Positions 15,981-25,438 are shown, counted from the first letter of the stretch. The stretch is DNA of 64,000 nt from Granulosicoccus sp964449565 (GCA_964449565.1 CAYUZB010000009.1:4262-68261), one strand, 5' to 3'. Numbers and translations: made by a program. Notes: generated by a model from the letters alone, not told the origin.

Positions 15981-17788
15981 GTGAAAAATCATCTCGTAAA
16001 AAGTCTGGCTCTTGCGGTACTGGTCATGCTTTGGATTTTTTTCTGGTTCTCCGAACAGAGCAGAGCTGATAAACGACAAGACTTGCAGCTGCAAACTCAG
16101 ATCGATGGCTTCAACCGCGAAGTAAATCAGTTGTCATTTGTTCCAAAATTACTATCAAATGACACAACTATTATCGCAGCGCTCAACGAAACAAGCGATC
16201 CGCTTGCTGGCCCCAACCTTCTGAACAACGCTAGCAAAATTTTGAAGCAAGCACAGCTTGAAAGTGGCCTGGAGTTCAGTTTTCTATTGAACGAGGATGG
16301 GAAAACCATTGCTGCGAGTAACTGGCAAGATCCAGTTTCTTTTATCGGTAGAGACTATTCGTTCCGCCCCTACTTCATCAATGCAATGAATGGGAAATCT
16401 TCAACCTACTACGCAGTAGGGGCAACCACGGGAATACCAGGCTATTTCATGGCCGAGCCAGTCATCAAAAAAGGAGCGACCATAGGCGTTGTTGTAGCGA
16501 AGGTAAATTTAGATGAAGTCGCCCAATCATGGACCGCCAGTGGGAACCATACAGTGCTTGTAGACGAATTCGGTGTGGTAATTCTGAGCTCCAACGAGCA
16601 ATATTTGTATCGCCCTACCGTTGAACTCAGCGAAGAGACCTCAACCCAAATTATCCAGGAACGTCGTTATGGACACCACTGGCAAAGCGAGAATCTCGAA
16701 ACCCAAAAAAGCCTGGATTTTTCACAATCCTACAACAGTGCTAAAACACTTAACGAATCGAACTGGAGAATGATCAGCCTCTTGCCAAAGCATTCAGTGT
16801 TATCCAGTACAGCATTAAAAACCATTACTACCTTTGCAGCGCTGTTAATCGCAGCGCTTTTGTATTCACTCTACCGTCAACAACATCGCTTGGTATCGGC
16901 AGAGCAACGGATATCACGTGAACTCGAAACTCAAGTACAAGAAAGAACCTTGGAGCTCGAAGCAATACAGAAAACACTGATTGCTGAATCAAACTTTGCC
17001 ATGCTAGGGCGCATGTCAGCTGCGATAAATCACGAAATAAATCAACCACTGGCAACGCTGAGATTAAATCTGGCGTCCTTGAGAACACTCCTGGGCAAAC
17101 GTGATCTGGATGACAAATCCTTACCATCCGTCGAGCAAATTGTTACTGACAGCGACCTAACAACAAAGCGGATTGCCCGCGTTGTTACAAGCTTACGCAG
17201 CTACGCACGACACAATCAGGTGGTCGGCAAAGCAATTGATACCAATTCAATGTTGCAAGAGGTTCGGCAAACCATCGAAACAGAGAGGCCGAACATGTCT
17301 GCCTTTTTGTCATTTGATATTACACCAGCGCTACCGAATATTTCTGGCGATAGCACCTTGCTACAACAAGGCATACTAAACCTGCTATACAACGCGTTTG
17401 ATGCTGTACTGGATGGTGAATCTCCAATGGTCAAGCTGACAGCTGATCTNNNNNNNNNNNNNNNNNNNNNNNNNNNNNNNNNNNNNNNNNNNNNNNNNNN
17501 NNNNNNNNNNNNNNNNNNNNNNNNNNNNNNNNNNNNNNNNNNNNNNNNNGATCAGAAATAGCGATTTCCGTAACCGATAACGGACCAGGGGTTACTGACA
17601 CAATCAAGGATTCACTCTTTGAACCTTTTACAACTGATCGTATGCACAATGGTGGCCTTGGTTTGGGACTAACGATTACTCAACAAATTATCGAAAGCCA
17701 CGATGGCAAGCTTCAGTTTGATACATCGTCATCCGGAAGCTGTTTTTCGATTTACTTGCCTTCTCTGAAAAGTGAGTCAAACGCGTGA
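15981..17788 (+). CDS. Sensor histidine kinase, DctB-like (interrupted by scaffold gap)
   Basis: Membrane sensor kinase from a GTG start. N-terminal span about 7-25, periplasmic Cache-type sensor (GRDYSFRPYFINAMNG and GIPGYFMAEPVI are typical of the DctB group), second span about 276-295, coiled-coil, then the H-box AAINHEINQPLATLRLN with His351 and the N-box NLLYNAFDAVLDG. The 100-N gap at 17450-17549 falls between N-box and G1 box. After it DNGPG, FEPFTTDR and GLGLGLTI follow in another frame, so the true gap length is 2 mod 3. By comparison with DctB only a few codons are missing. The stop overlaps the regulator start by 4 bp (GTGA). A single intact gene is the likely reality. Confidence 0.9.
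17450..17549. other. Scaffold gap inside the histidine kinase gene
   Basis: Exactly 100 N. Unlike the other three gaps no long identical flanks are seen; the ends CTGATCT and GATCAG are only a short inverted match. The number is a placeholder: 100 breaks the reading frame of a gene whose two halves clearly belong together. Confidence 0.95.
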
Positions 17789-18384
17789 ACGACAACACCG
17801 ATACTCATCCATTCACGATTCTGGTTGTTGACGATGACCACGATGTCCTCGCTGCCAACGCACGATTCCTTAGAATTCAAGGCTTCGAGGTTGCCGTGGC
17901 GGATCGGGCAAAAACCGCCCTTGAAAGACTTCGCGAACAAGAAATCGATGTGGTTATAACTGATTTGATCATGCCGGATGCGGATGGCCTGACGTTCGCA
18001 CGTCAACTGAGAATTTTATATCCGTTGACACCTATCGTTTTCTTTTCAGGCAATGCTAATGTGCCGGATGTCGTGGGTGCTATGCGTCTGGGGGCTGTTG
18101 ATTTTCTGGAAAAGCCGATTGATCCTGATATTTTGATGGAGACACTGGTGACTCTGAGAGATCGTTACGAACGACATCAATTGATTGAGCGTGCCGCCTT
18201 CACCGCCGATACCGAATTAGGACAAAACATATCCTTTCGAACCCGAGTACTCGCTTATGAGAAATTCATTATCGAATCAAGCCTTAATGAACATGATGGC
18301 AGCGTGGCAAAAGTAATTGATGCACTTAAAATAAACCGTCGAACCCTAAACGACAAAATGCTACGCCTTGGTATTCGTCGCTGA
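17785..18384 (+). CDS. Response regulator, receiver plus Fis-type HTH without AAA+ domain
   Basis: 199 residues from GTG, overlapping the kinase stop (GTGA). Receiver domain about 9-125: acidic pair in VVDDDHD (15-18), phospho-acceptor Asp60 in VVITDLIMPD, Ser88 and Lys110 in VDFLEKPID. After a linker, the C-terminus ends in a Fis/NtrC-type helix-turn-helix (VAKVIDALKINRRTLNDKMLRLGIRR). The central sigma-54 ATPase of DctD is absent, so the layout matches RegA/PrrA/ActR. Expected to act as a DNA-binding regulator of the adjacent TRAP transporter after phosphorylation by the upstream kinase. Confidence 0.93.
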   Translation: MNDNTDTHPFTILVVDDDHDVLAANARFLRIQGFEVAVADRAKTALERLREQEIDVVITDLIMPDADGLTFARQLRILYPLTPIVFFSGNANVPDVVGAMRLGAVDFLEKPIDPDILMETLVTLRDRYERHQLIERAAFTADTELGQNISFRTRVLAYEKFIIESSLNEHDGSVAKVIDALKINRRTLNDKMLRLGIRR

Positions 18385-18437
18385 TCGCACTAAGTCAATT
18401 GCACACCAGAGGTCTATTGAGTGACTATCGGATCGGC

Positions 18438-18530
18438 AAGAAATCGCCGATTACCCCATTGAGGTTGGCCTCACAGCCTCACAAAATTAGATAAATATCA
18501 ATACATTCAATAAGATATGCTCTATTGAAT
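18438..18530. promoter_or_regulatory. Inverted repeats in the TAXI/TRAP promoter region
   Basis: Three dyads lie between the regulator stop and the transporter: GATCGGC...GCCGAT (about 18431-18451), TGAGG-TTGG-CCTCA (18460-18473) and ATTCAATA-N10-TATTGAAT (18505-18530). The last is AT-rich, has an 18-bp centre-to-centre spacing of its arms and lies about 100 bp before the transporter ATG, the position expected for an operator of the upstream response regulator. The first could end the kinase/regulator transcript. Assignments are inferred. Confidence 0.5.
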
Positions 18531-18628
18531 AGACTCGCAATTCAGTTGAAACTATCACCTCAAATAACGACGCCCAAACCTTCAATGCTGGTTTGGTCGA
18601 TATTTCAACAAAGCCTGGAGGTTTTTAT

Positions 18629-19636
18629 ATGAGTGTATCCATCAAAACACTGCTTAGCGCTGCGCTAATTAGCGCAGGACTGAGCGGCAGCGCTTTCGCC
18701 CAAAGCACTGATTATGTCCTGAACACAGCATCAACTGGAGGGACTTACCATCCAGTAGGCACCGCTATCGCAACCTTGTCCAAGGTTAAGCTTCTACCTA
18801 AAGAAAAATTCAGCCTGACGGCAGTCAACTCGGCTGGTTCTGGCGCAAACGTTCAGGCACTCGCCGCGAACACCGCACAATTTGCAATCTTACAAGGCCT
18901 TTTCGGTTCATATGCTGCGACTGGAACTGGTCCTGTCTCTGAACCTCAAACCAATTTGCGTTCGGTTAGCATGTTGTGGCAGAACGTTGAACAATTCGTG
19001 TTGGCAAACGATCTGGTCGAAAAAGGTACTGTCAGTGATCTGATGTCTGCCAAGGGCAAGGTTGTGGCAATGGGCAAGGAAAACTCTGGAACAATTGGAT
19101 CAAACAGAGTATTGATGTCCGGATTGGGATTGGACTTCGATGCTGATTTTGAATTTGTTCACGCTGGCTACGGGCCTTCAGTAGATGCGCTGGCAAACGG
19201 ACAGGCAGTAGGTGCAGGTATTCCAGCTGGCCCGCCAACTAGTGCGATTACCAAACTCATGTCATCCAATGGCGACAAGTTCACCATTCTTGACGTGACC
19301 GAAGAAGAAGCTGCGAAGATGGACGGTGGCCGCAACTTGTGGGTTCCATATACCATTCCCGCAGGCACATACCCTGGTGTAGATAAAGATGTGCAAACTA
19401 TTGCGCAACCTAATTTTCTGGCGGTAAACGCTGATGTGGACGAAGAGCATGTTTATCTGCTGACCAAGACGATCTTCGAAAACCTCCCGTTCTTGCAAGC
19501 GATCCATCCTGCGACAAAAGCAATGGCAGTGGAAGGCGCAATGTCAGGATTGCCTGTGCCACTACACCCAGGTGCAGCTCGCTTTTACAAGGAAATGGGT
19601 TTGGACATACCTGAGCGACTGATGGCGGCGAACTAG
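18629..19636 (+). CDS. TAXI-family TRAP transporter solute-binding protein
   Basis: Periplasmic binding protein of 335 residues from the ATG at 18629, chosen because GGAGG stands 8 nt before it and a signal peptide follows directly (cleavage after SGSAFA, about residue 24). An upstream TTG at 18593 has no ribosome site. The mature N-terminus has the TAXI signature STGGTYHPVGTAIATL. Later GAGIPAGPPTSAI and PHPATKAM-like segments fit the family. Ligands of TAXI proteins are often C4/C5-dicarboxylates or glutamate/glutamine; here unknown. Likely the highly expressed first gene of a transporter operon under the upstream two-component system. Confidence 0.93.
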   Translation: MSVSIKTLLSAALISAGLSGSAFAQSTDYVLNTASTGGTYHPVGTAIATLSKVKLLPKEKFSLTAVNSAGSGANVQALAANTAQFAILQGLFGSYAATGTGPVSEPQTNLRSVSMLWQNVEQFVLANDLVEKGTVSDLMSAKGKVVAMGKENSGTIGSNRVLMSGLGLDFDADFEFVHAGYGPSVDALANGQAVGAGIPAGPPTSAITKLMSSNGDKFTILDVTEEEAAKMDGGRNLWVPYTIPAGTYPGVDKDVQTIAQPNFLAVNADVDEEHVYLLTKTIFENLPFLQAIHPATKAMAVEGAMSGLPVPLHPGAARFYKEMGLDIPERLMAAN

Positions 19637-19697
19637 TCGTTGAAGGTTAGGTAGATAAAAATAAAAAAAGACGTTCAATCTTTTCCCCGTTGTATCC

Positions 19698-19738
19698 AAG
19701 CGCTGCCCGGTCCCTCCGGGTAGCGCTTTGTCTTTTTC
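19698..19738 (+). terminator. Hairpin terminator/attenuator between binding protein and permease
   Basis: AAGCGCTGCCCGG (19698-19710) pairs with CCGGGTAGCGCTT (19716-19728) over 13 bp with one G-T pair, loop of five, then TGTCTTTTT. A strong rho-independent signal inside the TRAP operon. It should let the binding protein be made in excess over the permease. Confidence 0.85.
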
Positions 19739-19761
19739 GCCCCTCCTAAAGGTTGCGCCCG

Positions 19762-21888
19762 ATGAGCCCAGAAAGACAATCCTCAAAATCCTACATAGCC
19801 GACATCGAGCGTGCAGCCGCAGATCGCGGGGCCATTGACTGGTTTATTTTCATCGGCAGCATCTTATTCGCTGTTTGGCATATCTACACAAACCTGGTCT
19901 TGATCGAACCTGGAATCTGGCAGAACGCAATCCACTACGCAGGCTTTGCATTCATTGCTGCTGCAACGACAACATTTATGTCGGGTCACCAAAGCAAGAG
20001 AATGTTTTACATCAACATCGTATTCGGCGTGTTGATTGCGGTTTCGGCTCTGTGGATCGCAGCTGCAGAGAACGGCGTTTACGAACGAACCTTGGCCAAG
20101 ACAGGTTTGTCCTGGCAGTTCGGCGTACTGGACTGGATCGCAGGCTTTATTGTCATCATCGGCGCAATTGAACTGACTCGTCGACTGACCGGAATGATCA
20201 TTCCGGTTCTGGTGCTTTTGGCCTTGTCTTATATTCTATTTTTGGGAGAAAGTTTGCCCGGGGCATTTCGCGCCGCCAGCCTCCCGCTTGATGATGTTCT
20301 ATTCCGTTCTCTTTACAACGATGAAGGAATGTTTGGAATCATCACTACCATTTCTTCATCGAACATAACTTTGTTCATGATATTTGGCGCCTTTCTCGTT
20401 GTGTCCGGCGCATCCGATTTCGTCATCGAAATCTCCAAAGTTGTCGCCGGACGTTTTCGCGGTGGTGCGGCTTTTGTTGCCGTTATCTCTTCCGCGTTAA
20501 CCGGAACCATTTCAGGTTCAGCCATAGCCAATACAGCATCCACCGGCGTCATTACCATTCCACTGATGAAATCGAATGGCTTTCGTGGGCAGTTTGCAGC
20601 GGGCGTCGAAGCTTCAGCATCAACCGGTGGACAACTGATGCCACCGATCATGGGAGCTGGCGCTTTCATAATGGCCAGCTACACCGGCATACCCTACAGC
20701 ACTATCGTTGCGGTCTCGATCATACCGGCACTTCTCTATTTTTTATCCGTCGGATTTGTCGTTCGCATTGAAGCGATCAAATACCATATCGGTACCGAGG
20801 ATGTGCCTGCGATTGATAAAAAGAAAATGTTGGCTGGCCTGCTTAATTTCGTATTGCCGTTAGGGGTCATGACAACTTTGCTAGTCTCAGGCCGCACGCC
20901 CAGCTATGCTGCATCGGTAGCAATCGGCACATTGATTCTGGTCAGTTTTTTAACACCGAATAAAATGACCCCGAAGAATTTAAGCAAAGCGCTATCGCTT
21001 GGAATCAAAACCGCCACCATGACCGCTATCTTGTTGGTCGCGGTTGGCTTGATCAACAATGCAGTAACAACATCCGGTATTGCGAACACCTTTGCACTTA
21101 TGATCGCACAATGGTCTCAAGGATCGTTGTTGCTGGCGTTGACGTTGATAACCATCGCATCATTGGTTCTAGGTATGGGCCTACCGGTTACCGCTGCCTA
21201 TATTGTTCTATCGATCTTATCCGCACCTGCGCTAGCCGGCATGCTGGCAGATAGCGTCATCGTCGAACAGCTCGTTCAAGGCATAAGCGATCCAGGGGTG
21301 GCTGCCATGTTCATGCTGGTAGATCCGGAACTGCCTGCACGTCTGGCAGCAGGCATCCCTGAAGAGCAAGCCAGAGAGCTGCTGTCTACTATCCCCTTCG
21401 ATATCTCAGTGGCCTTGCGACCACTGATTGTTGATCCGGCCATCATGACTACCTTTCTGTTGACAGCTCATTTAATCGTATTCTGGTTGAGTCAAGACAG
21501 CAATGTAACGCCACCCGTGTGTTTGGCCGCGTTTACCGCCGCGGGCATTGCAGGTTCCAAGCCCATGGCCACAGGCGTTGAAGCATGGAAAATAGCCAAG
21601 GGCTTGTATATCGTGCCTTTATTATTTGCCTACACACCAATGATCGGTGCAGATTTGCCTGAACTCCTGCGAATAGGAATATTCTCATTAGCCGGTATTT
21701 ACGCGCTCAATGCCTTGCTTCAACGATACTCTGAAGGCCCCATTCCCTGGTGGGGCTACCCTGTGTTTATTATCGGCGCTATTGGCTGTTTCATTCCACT
21801 GAACTGGGTCTTTAATCTGGCTGGGACTGCGGCTGTAGGGGTAATGATCTTTTTATCTGCCCGCAGACAACCCCTTAACGTCGAATAG
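19762..21888 (+). CDS. TRAP transporter fused permease (DctQM type)
   Basis: Inner-membrane protein of 708 residues from the ATG at 19762 (AAAGG nearby; a TTG at 19753 is an alternative). The N-terminal part (about 30-170) provides the small 4-TM subunit, followed by the large 12-TM DctM-like domain with GTISGSAIANTASTGVITIP, GGQLMPPIMGAGAFIMA and LGMGLPVTAAYIVLS, all typical of TAXI-linked fused permeases. A C-terminal hydrophobic extension is present. It forms a sodium-coupled importer with the binding protein; the substrate is unknown. Confidence 0.93.
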   Translation: MSPERQSSKSYIADIERAAADRGAIDWFIFIGSILFAVWHIYTNLVLIEPGIWQNAIHYAGFAFIAAATTTFMSGHQSKRMFYINIVFGVLIAVSALWIAAAENGVYERTLAKTGLSWQFGVLDWIAGFIVIIGAIELTRRLTGMIIPVLVLLALSYILFLGESLPGAFRAASLPLDDVLFRSLYNDEGMFGIITTISSSNITLFMIFGAFLVVSGASDFVIEISKVVAGRFRGGAAFVAVISSALTGTISGSAIANTASTGVITIPLMKSNGFRGQFAAGVEASASTGGQLMPPIMGAGAFIMASYTGIPYSTIVAVSIIPALLYFLSVGFVVRIEAIKYHIGTEDVPAIDKKKMLAGLLNFVLPLGVMTTLLVSGRTPSYAASVAIGTLILVSFLTPNKMTPKNLSKALSLGIKTATMTAILLVAVGLINNAVTTSGIANTFALMIAQWSQGSLLLALTLITIASLVLGMGLPVTAAYIVLSILSAPALAGMLADSVIVEQLVQGISDPGVAAMFMLVDPELPARLAAGIPEEQARELLSTIPFDISVALRPLIVDPAIMTTFLLTAHLIVFWLSQDSNVTPPVCLAAFTAAGIAGSKPMATGVEAWKIAKGLYIVPLLFAYTPMIGADLPELLRIGIFSLAGIYALNALLQRYSEGPIPWWGYPVFIIGAIGCFIPLNWVFNLAGTAAVGVMIFLSARRQPLNVE

Positions 21889-22391
21889 CAAACGAGACGT
21901 TAACGTAAAGCTAAGGCAAACGAAATTCCGGTCAATTAATCCGGTATAGCAAACTTAGGTCAGCTCAATGAGGCTGACTGAAAGCTAGAGTTGCAGGTTA
22001 ACCAGACCAACTGCAACGACTGAAAGCTCAAAATCAGAAATAGAGCTGTGTATTTTCATTGAAATAAAATTCAACGAAATTCTCATACACACTTACACAA
22101 CGGCTCCGATCTCGCTTAAACAAGCCAACCACCGTCAGCTCATTCATCCATCACGAACGCCTACATTATCTTGTTATAGAAACGTGATAACTAAAAATAT
22201 ACCGTGATAAATCAGCTATTTATTTGGCTTTCAATTAAAACGTTTTAAAAAGTTTCGTGACCGAACTTTACATCGGTGTGATGTACTGAACCTTGCCAAA
22301 AAACTGCCATCAGTTTGAACAGTGCAGAACATTTACAACTAAGTAATTTGTTGCACCTTTCGTCCACAACCACTTACAGGAATATAAAAAC
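21889..22391. promoter_or_regulatory. 503-bp gene-free region: two hairpins and a phased direct repeat
   Basis: After the permease come GTCAGC...GCTGAC (21959-21978) and GTTGCAG...CTGCAAC (21990-22017). Both are associated with the same string GACTGAAAGCT (21976-21986 and 22018-22028). Further on CGTGATAA occurs twice (22183-22190 and 22203-22210) with starts exactly 20 bp apart, two helical turns, about 180-210 bp before the next gene. The first part may end the TRAP transcript; the second may be a regulator site for the lipoprotein cluster. No ORF is credible. Confidence 0.5.
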
Positions 22392-23843
22392 ATGATCCAT
22401 CGAAAAGTTCCCAAGAAAAATAAGATGAACAAACTGTTCGCTCTCACTATCCCGGCGGCTTTGGCTCTTTCAGCATGTGATTCTTCTAACGGCACTTTAG
22501 CCGCGATTGAATCGGGGCTGGAGAACGGTGACGATGTCGATATCTCTATCTCTACAGACGAAGATGGAAATATTGTCATTGGAGCATCAGGCGATGACGG
22601 CGCTGGCGGTGGTGGTCCTGCAGGTGGCGTTTTCGCAATGAGCAATATCCTTGACGAAAATACGATCGTTGCCTATGCACGTGCTGACGATGGCACACTG
22701 AGTCTCGTCGGTGAGTTTGCGACAGGTGGTCAAGGCGGAGACTTTGATGGACCTGAGGGGCTTGATCCTCTGATCTCGGCCTACTCATTAATCAACACAC
22801 CCGACAACGAATACCTGATGGCGGTTAACGCAGGCAGTAACACAATTACCGTAATGGCTATCAATGACGATATGAGCCTCGAAGTCACGGATACAGAATC
22901 CACGCTTGGTACAGGACCAAACAGCCTTGCTTATAACAACGGCATTGTTTACGTGACAAACATTGACGCTGATGGCGAATTTGCAGGTGAGCCAGATCAA
23001 GAAGGTTCCATTTACGGATACACATTCGAAGACGGTAACCTCACAGGGATACCAGGCTCTCGCAGAGAACTCGACAATCGACCTGCGGCAGTCCGTTTTA
23101 CTCCAGACGGTGAATACATTGCGATCACAAGCATCAATGCGGGTTCCGCGGCATTGGCAAGTGGTAACGATGACTCCATAGTAGTGTTCGGCATTGACGA
23201 AAACGGTGTGCCAACCGAAACAGCCACAGCAGGTGCAACTTCAACCCCTCGAGGCAATTCCGAAGGTCGTAACCTACCGTCAGCTATCGGATTTGAAGTG
23301 GTTGATCGCTCCAATGGCACTTTCGCGATCGTCACCGAAGCGAGAGAGTTTCGCTCAGAAGGTGAGCCACCAATCTTCCCTGGCTTGCAAACCGGTTCAG
23401 TATCCGTCTATCAGATTGGCGAAGGTGGAACACTTCAAGGTACACAGCTCGACTTGCTCGCAGGTCAAACACCGACGGTTGGGCAGCGCACCGCATGTTG
23501 GATTGTGATATCACCAGACGGCGAATACTTCTGGGTATCAAATGCTCTGGACGCTTCAATCTCTACCTATCGCTTCACTGACGACACCGGCAACATTGAA
23601 TTGGTTTCGGAACTCGGCGCTATCGGTAACCAGCCAACAAGTCCTGATCCTGCTGTCGCGTTTGGAACGTCTGATGGTTGGGTAGATCTCGACATTACAG
23701 ATGACGGTCGATTCCTCTATCAACTGTTCGGTCTTACTGGAACTGTTGGTGTTTTCGCTGTCGACGGTGGCGATCTGACACTGGTACAAGAAGTTAGCGG
23801 CAATCTTCCGCAGCTAAACACGCAAGGCATCATTTCATTCTAA
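22392..23843 (+). CDS. Beta-propeller lipoprotein 1 (lactonase/YVTN-like)
   Basis: 483 residues with a signal peptide and lipobox ALSAC (lipidated Cys about 29). A short acidic module follows (GLENGDDVDISISTDEDGNIVIG), then Gly-rich linker and a domain of repeated strands (VVFGIDENG, EYLMAVNAGSNTITVMAINDD, GEYFWVSNALDASISTYRF, GRFLYQLFGLTGTVGVFAVDGG) typical of seven-bladed lactonase/YVTN propellers. AGGA precedes the ATG at 22392; Met12 (22425) is a less supported alternative. It has a clear tandem paralogue downstream. Probably membrane-anchored and acting in the periplasm or outside; no catalytic residues can be assigned. Confidence 0.85.
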   Translation: MIHRKVPKKNKMNKLFALTIPAALALSACDSSNGTLAAIESGLENGDDVDISISTDEDGNIVIGASGDDGAGGGGPAGGVFAMSNILDENTIVAYARADDGTLSLVGEFATGGQGGDFDGPEGLDPLISAYSLINTPDNEYLMAVNAGSNTITVMAINDDMSLEVTDTESTLGTGPNSLAYNNGIVYVTNIDADGEFAGEPDQEGSIYGYTFEDGNLTGIPGSRRELDNRPAAVRFTPDGEYIAITSINAGSAALASGNDDSIVVFGIDENGVPTETATAGATSTPRGNSEGRNLPSAIGFEVVDRSNGTFAIVTEAREFRSEGEPPIFPGLQTGSVSVYQIGEGGTLQGTQLDLLAGQTPTVGQRTACWIVISPDGEYFWVSNALDASISTYRFTDDTGNIELVSELGAIGNQPTSPDPAVAFGTSDGWVDLDITDDGRFLYQLFGLTGTVGVFAVDGGDLTLVQEVSGNLPQLNTQGIISF

Positions 23844-23891
23844 TGATTGATACTTATAACAAAACAAATATATTGATTAATTAGGAGTTTT

Positions 23892-25400
23892 ATGATGAAA
23901 GTAAGAAGCTATAACTCAGCCCGGAAAAGATCCGGGCTGAGGAACGGCCTGGTGATGACGGCCAGTGCGACAGCCCTTATTGGACTGTCTGCCTGCGGAC
24001 AGGGAACGATCGAAGATTTTCAAGCCAGCCTTGAAGATGGTGAGACTATTGACGTATCGATCTCAACCAACGACGACGATCAAATCGTCGTGGCATTTCC
24101 GGATGATGATGGTGGCGCCCTCGACGACGGTGTTGGCGTAGCCGGAGCTGGAGCCGGAGCCATATATGCACTGACCAATCAGCACGATCCGTCGCAGCAA
24201 ATTTCGGCCTCGGAAGATGCGGCATCACTACCGGATAGTGTCAATCAGGTTGCAGCATATTCGCGAGCGTCGGATGGGACCTTGTCCTTGATCGACGTTT
24301 ACGATACGGGCGGCGTTGGAGAGAATATCCGCAACAGTGGTGCGAATCCATTAGCATCGCAGGATCCGTTGATTGTCTCGAAAGATGAACGCTTCGTCTT
24401 TGCTGTTAATGCAGGTAGCGAATCCATCAGTTCCTTCGTCATCAACGGGGATTACTCTTTGACACCAGCCGATCTTAATGTGCCTACAGGTGGTGCGAGT
24501 GGTGCTCAGAACCCGATTTCATTGACGATATTTGAAAACATCCTGTATGTCGTGAATACAGGCAACTTCGTCGATGAAAATGGTGATGAGCTTGACACAC
24601 TTCCTGCAGATAGAAATCGTGTCAATGCCAGTGTCATTGGATTTCTTGTCGGAGATGATGGGTCTCTCACCCAGATACAAGGGTCAGAGATGCCTGGTAT
24701 AGGTGCTAATGCGGGATCAGTAGAGTTTTCCGATAACGGAACCGATCTTTACATTACCGAACGACGTACCAACAACATTGTTCACGTACGGCTTGACGAA
24801 AATTTCTTGCCGTTGCGCTACGACGATGGTGAGGTGCGTATAACGGAAATCCCAAGCATTACCGATCAGCCATTCGGCACCGATTTATATCCGGTTGAAG
24901 GTGGATCAATCCTGCTGGTATCCGAAGGTAACAACGGCGCTGTAGGCTTGAGTGCTTTGTCTTCCTACCGTATTGAAGAAAACGGTGCGTTGACCGGGAT
25001 CTCTTTGAGTTCAGGTGTTGAAGGCGATCCTTTGGTAACCGATCATACCTTCGGTTGCTGGGTTGAGTTTGTAGAAACACCCACGGGCGACTTTGCTTAC
25101 GTCAGTAACACGCCAGACGGTGTCATCACTAGCTATGCAGTAGGCGACGAAGGTGGCTTGACCGTGCTCGAAACATCTGCCGGAACCACAAACGTAGAAG
25201 GTGACGATACGCAAAATGGCGTAGGTGTTCTGGATGCCGAAATCGTTTACCCCTTCCTCTACCAGGTGGTCAACAACGATGGACGTATCGCTCAATTTGA
25301 AATCGGCGAAGACGGTTCACTAACCAGAATGCAGGAAGCCGAGATTGTTGATACGGACTTGTTCCGTGCAGGACAGTTTGTCGGTGTAGCTGGTTTCTAA
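23892..25400 (+). CDS. Beta-propeller lipoprotein 2 (paralogue of the preceding gene)
   Basis: 502 residues. AGGAG (23883-23887) is followed by ATGATG; the second ATG at 23895 has the better spacing, so the true start may be one codon later. Lipobox GLSAC. The same acidic module as in the first gene recurs (LEDGETIDVSISTNDDDQIVV), then propeller repeats (VAAYSRASDGTLSLIDVYDTGG, RFVFAVNAGSESISSFVIN, DFAYVSNTPDGVITSYAV). It lies 48 bp after the first gene and is probably in the same operon. A 9-bp perfect hairpin lies within codons 9-17 (see separate entry). Function unknown, probably related to its twin. Confidence 0.85.
   Translation: MMKVRSYNSARKRSGLRNGLVMTASATALIGLSACGQGTIEDFQASLEDGETIDVSISTNDDDQIVVAFPDDDGGALDDGVGVAGAGAGAIYALTNQHDPSQQISASEDAASLPDSVNQVAAYSRASDGTLSLIDVYDTGGVGENIRNSGANPLASQDPLIVSKDERFVFAVNAGSESISSFVINGDYSLTPADLNVPTGGASGAQNPISLTIFENILYVVNTGNFVDENGDELDTLPADRNRVNASVIGFLVGDDGSLTQIQGSEMPGIGANAGSVEFSDNGTDLYITERRTNNIVHVRLDENFLPLRYDDGEVRITEIPSITDQPFGTDLYPVEGGSILLVSEGNNGAVGLSALSSYRIEENGALTGISLSSGVEGDPLVTDHTFGCWVEFVETPTGDFAYVSNTPDGVITSYAVGDEGGLTVLETSAGTTNVEGDDTQNGVGVLDAEIVYPFLYQVVNNDGRIAQFEIGEDGSLTRMQEAEIVDTDLFRAGQFVGVAGF
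23916..23940 (+). other. Perfect GC-rich hairpin inside the start of propeller gene 2
   Basis: TCAGCCCGG (23916-23924) and CCGGGCTGA (23932-23940) pair over 9 bp with a 7-nt loop, 25 bp into the coding sequence. Such a stem at this position could slow translation initiation, stall or protect an mRNA end, or mark a processing site between the two paralogues. It encodes part of the n-region of the signal peptide. Confidence 0.6.
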
Positions 25401-25438
25401 TTAAACCACTCACTATGAACTAGTAATTACTTGCCAAC

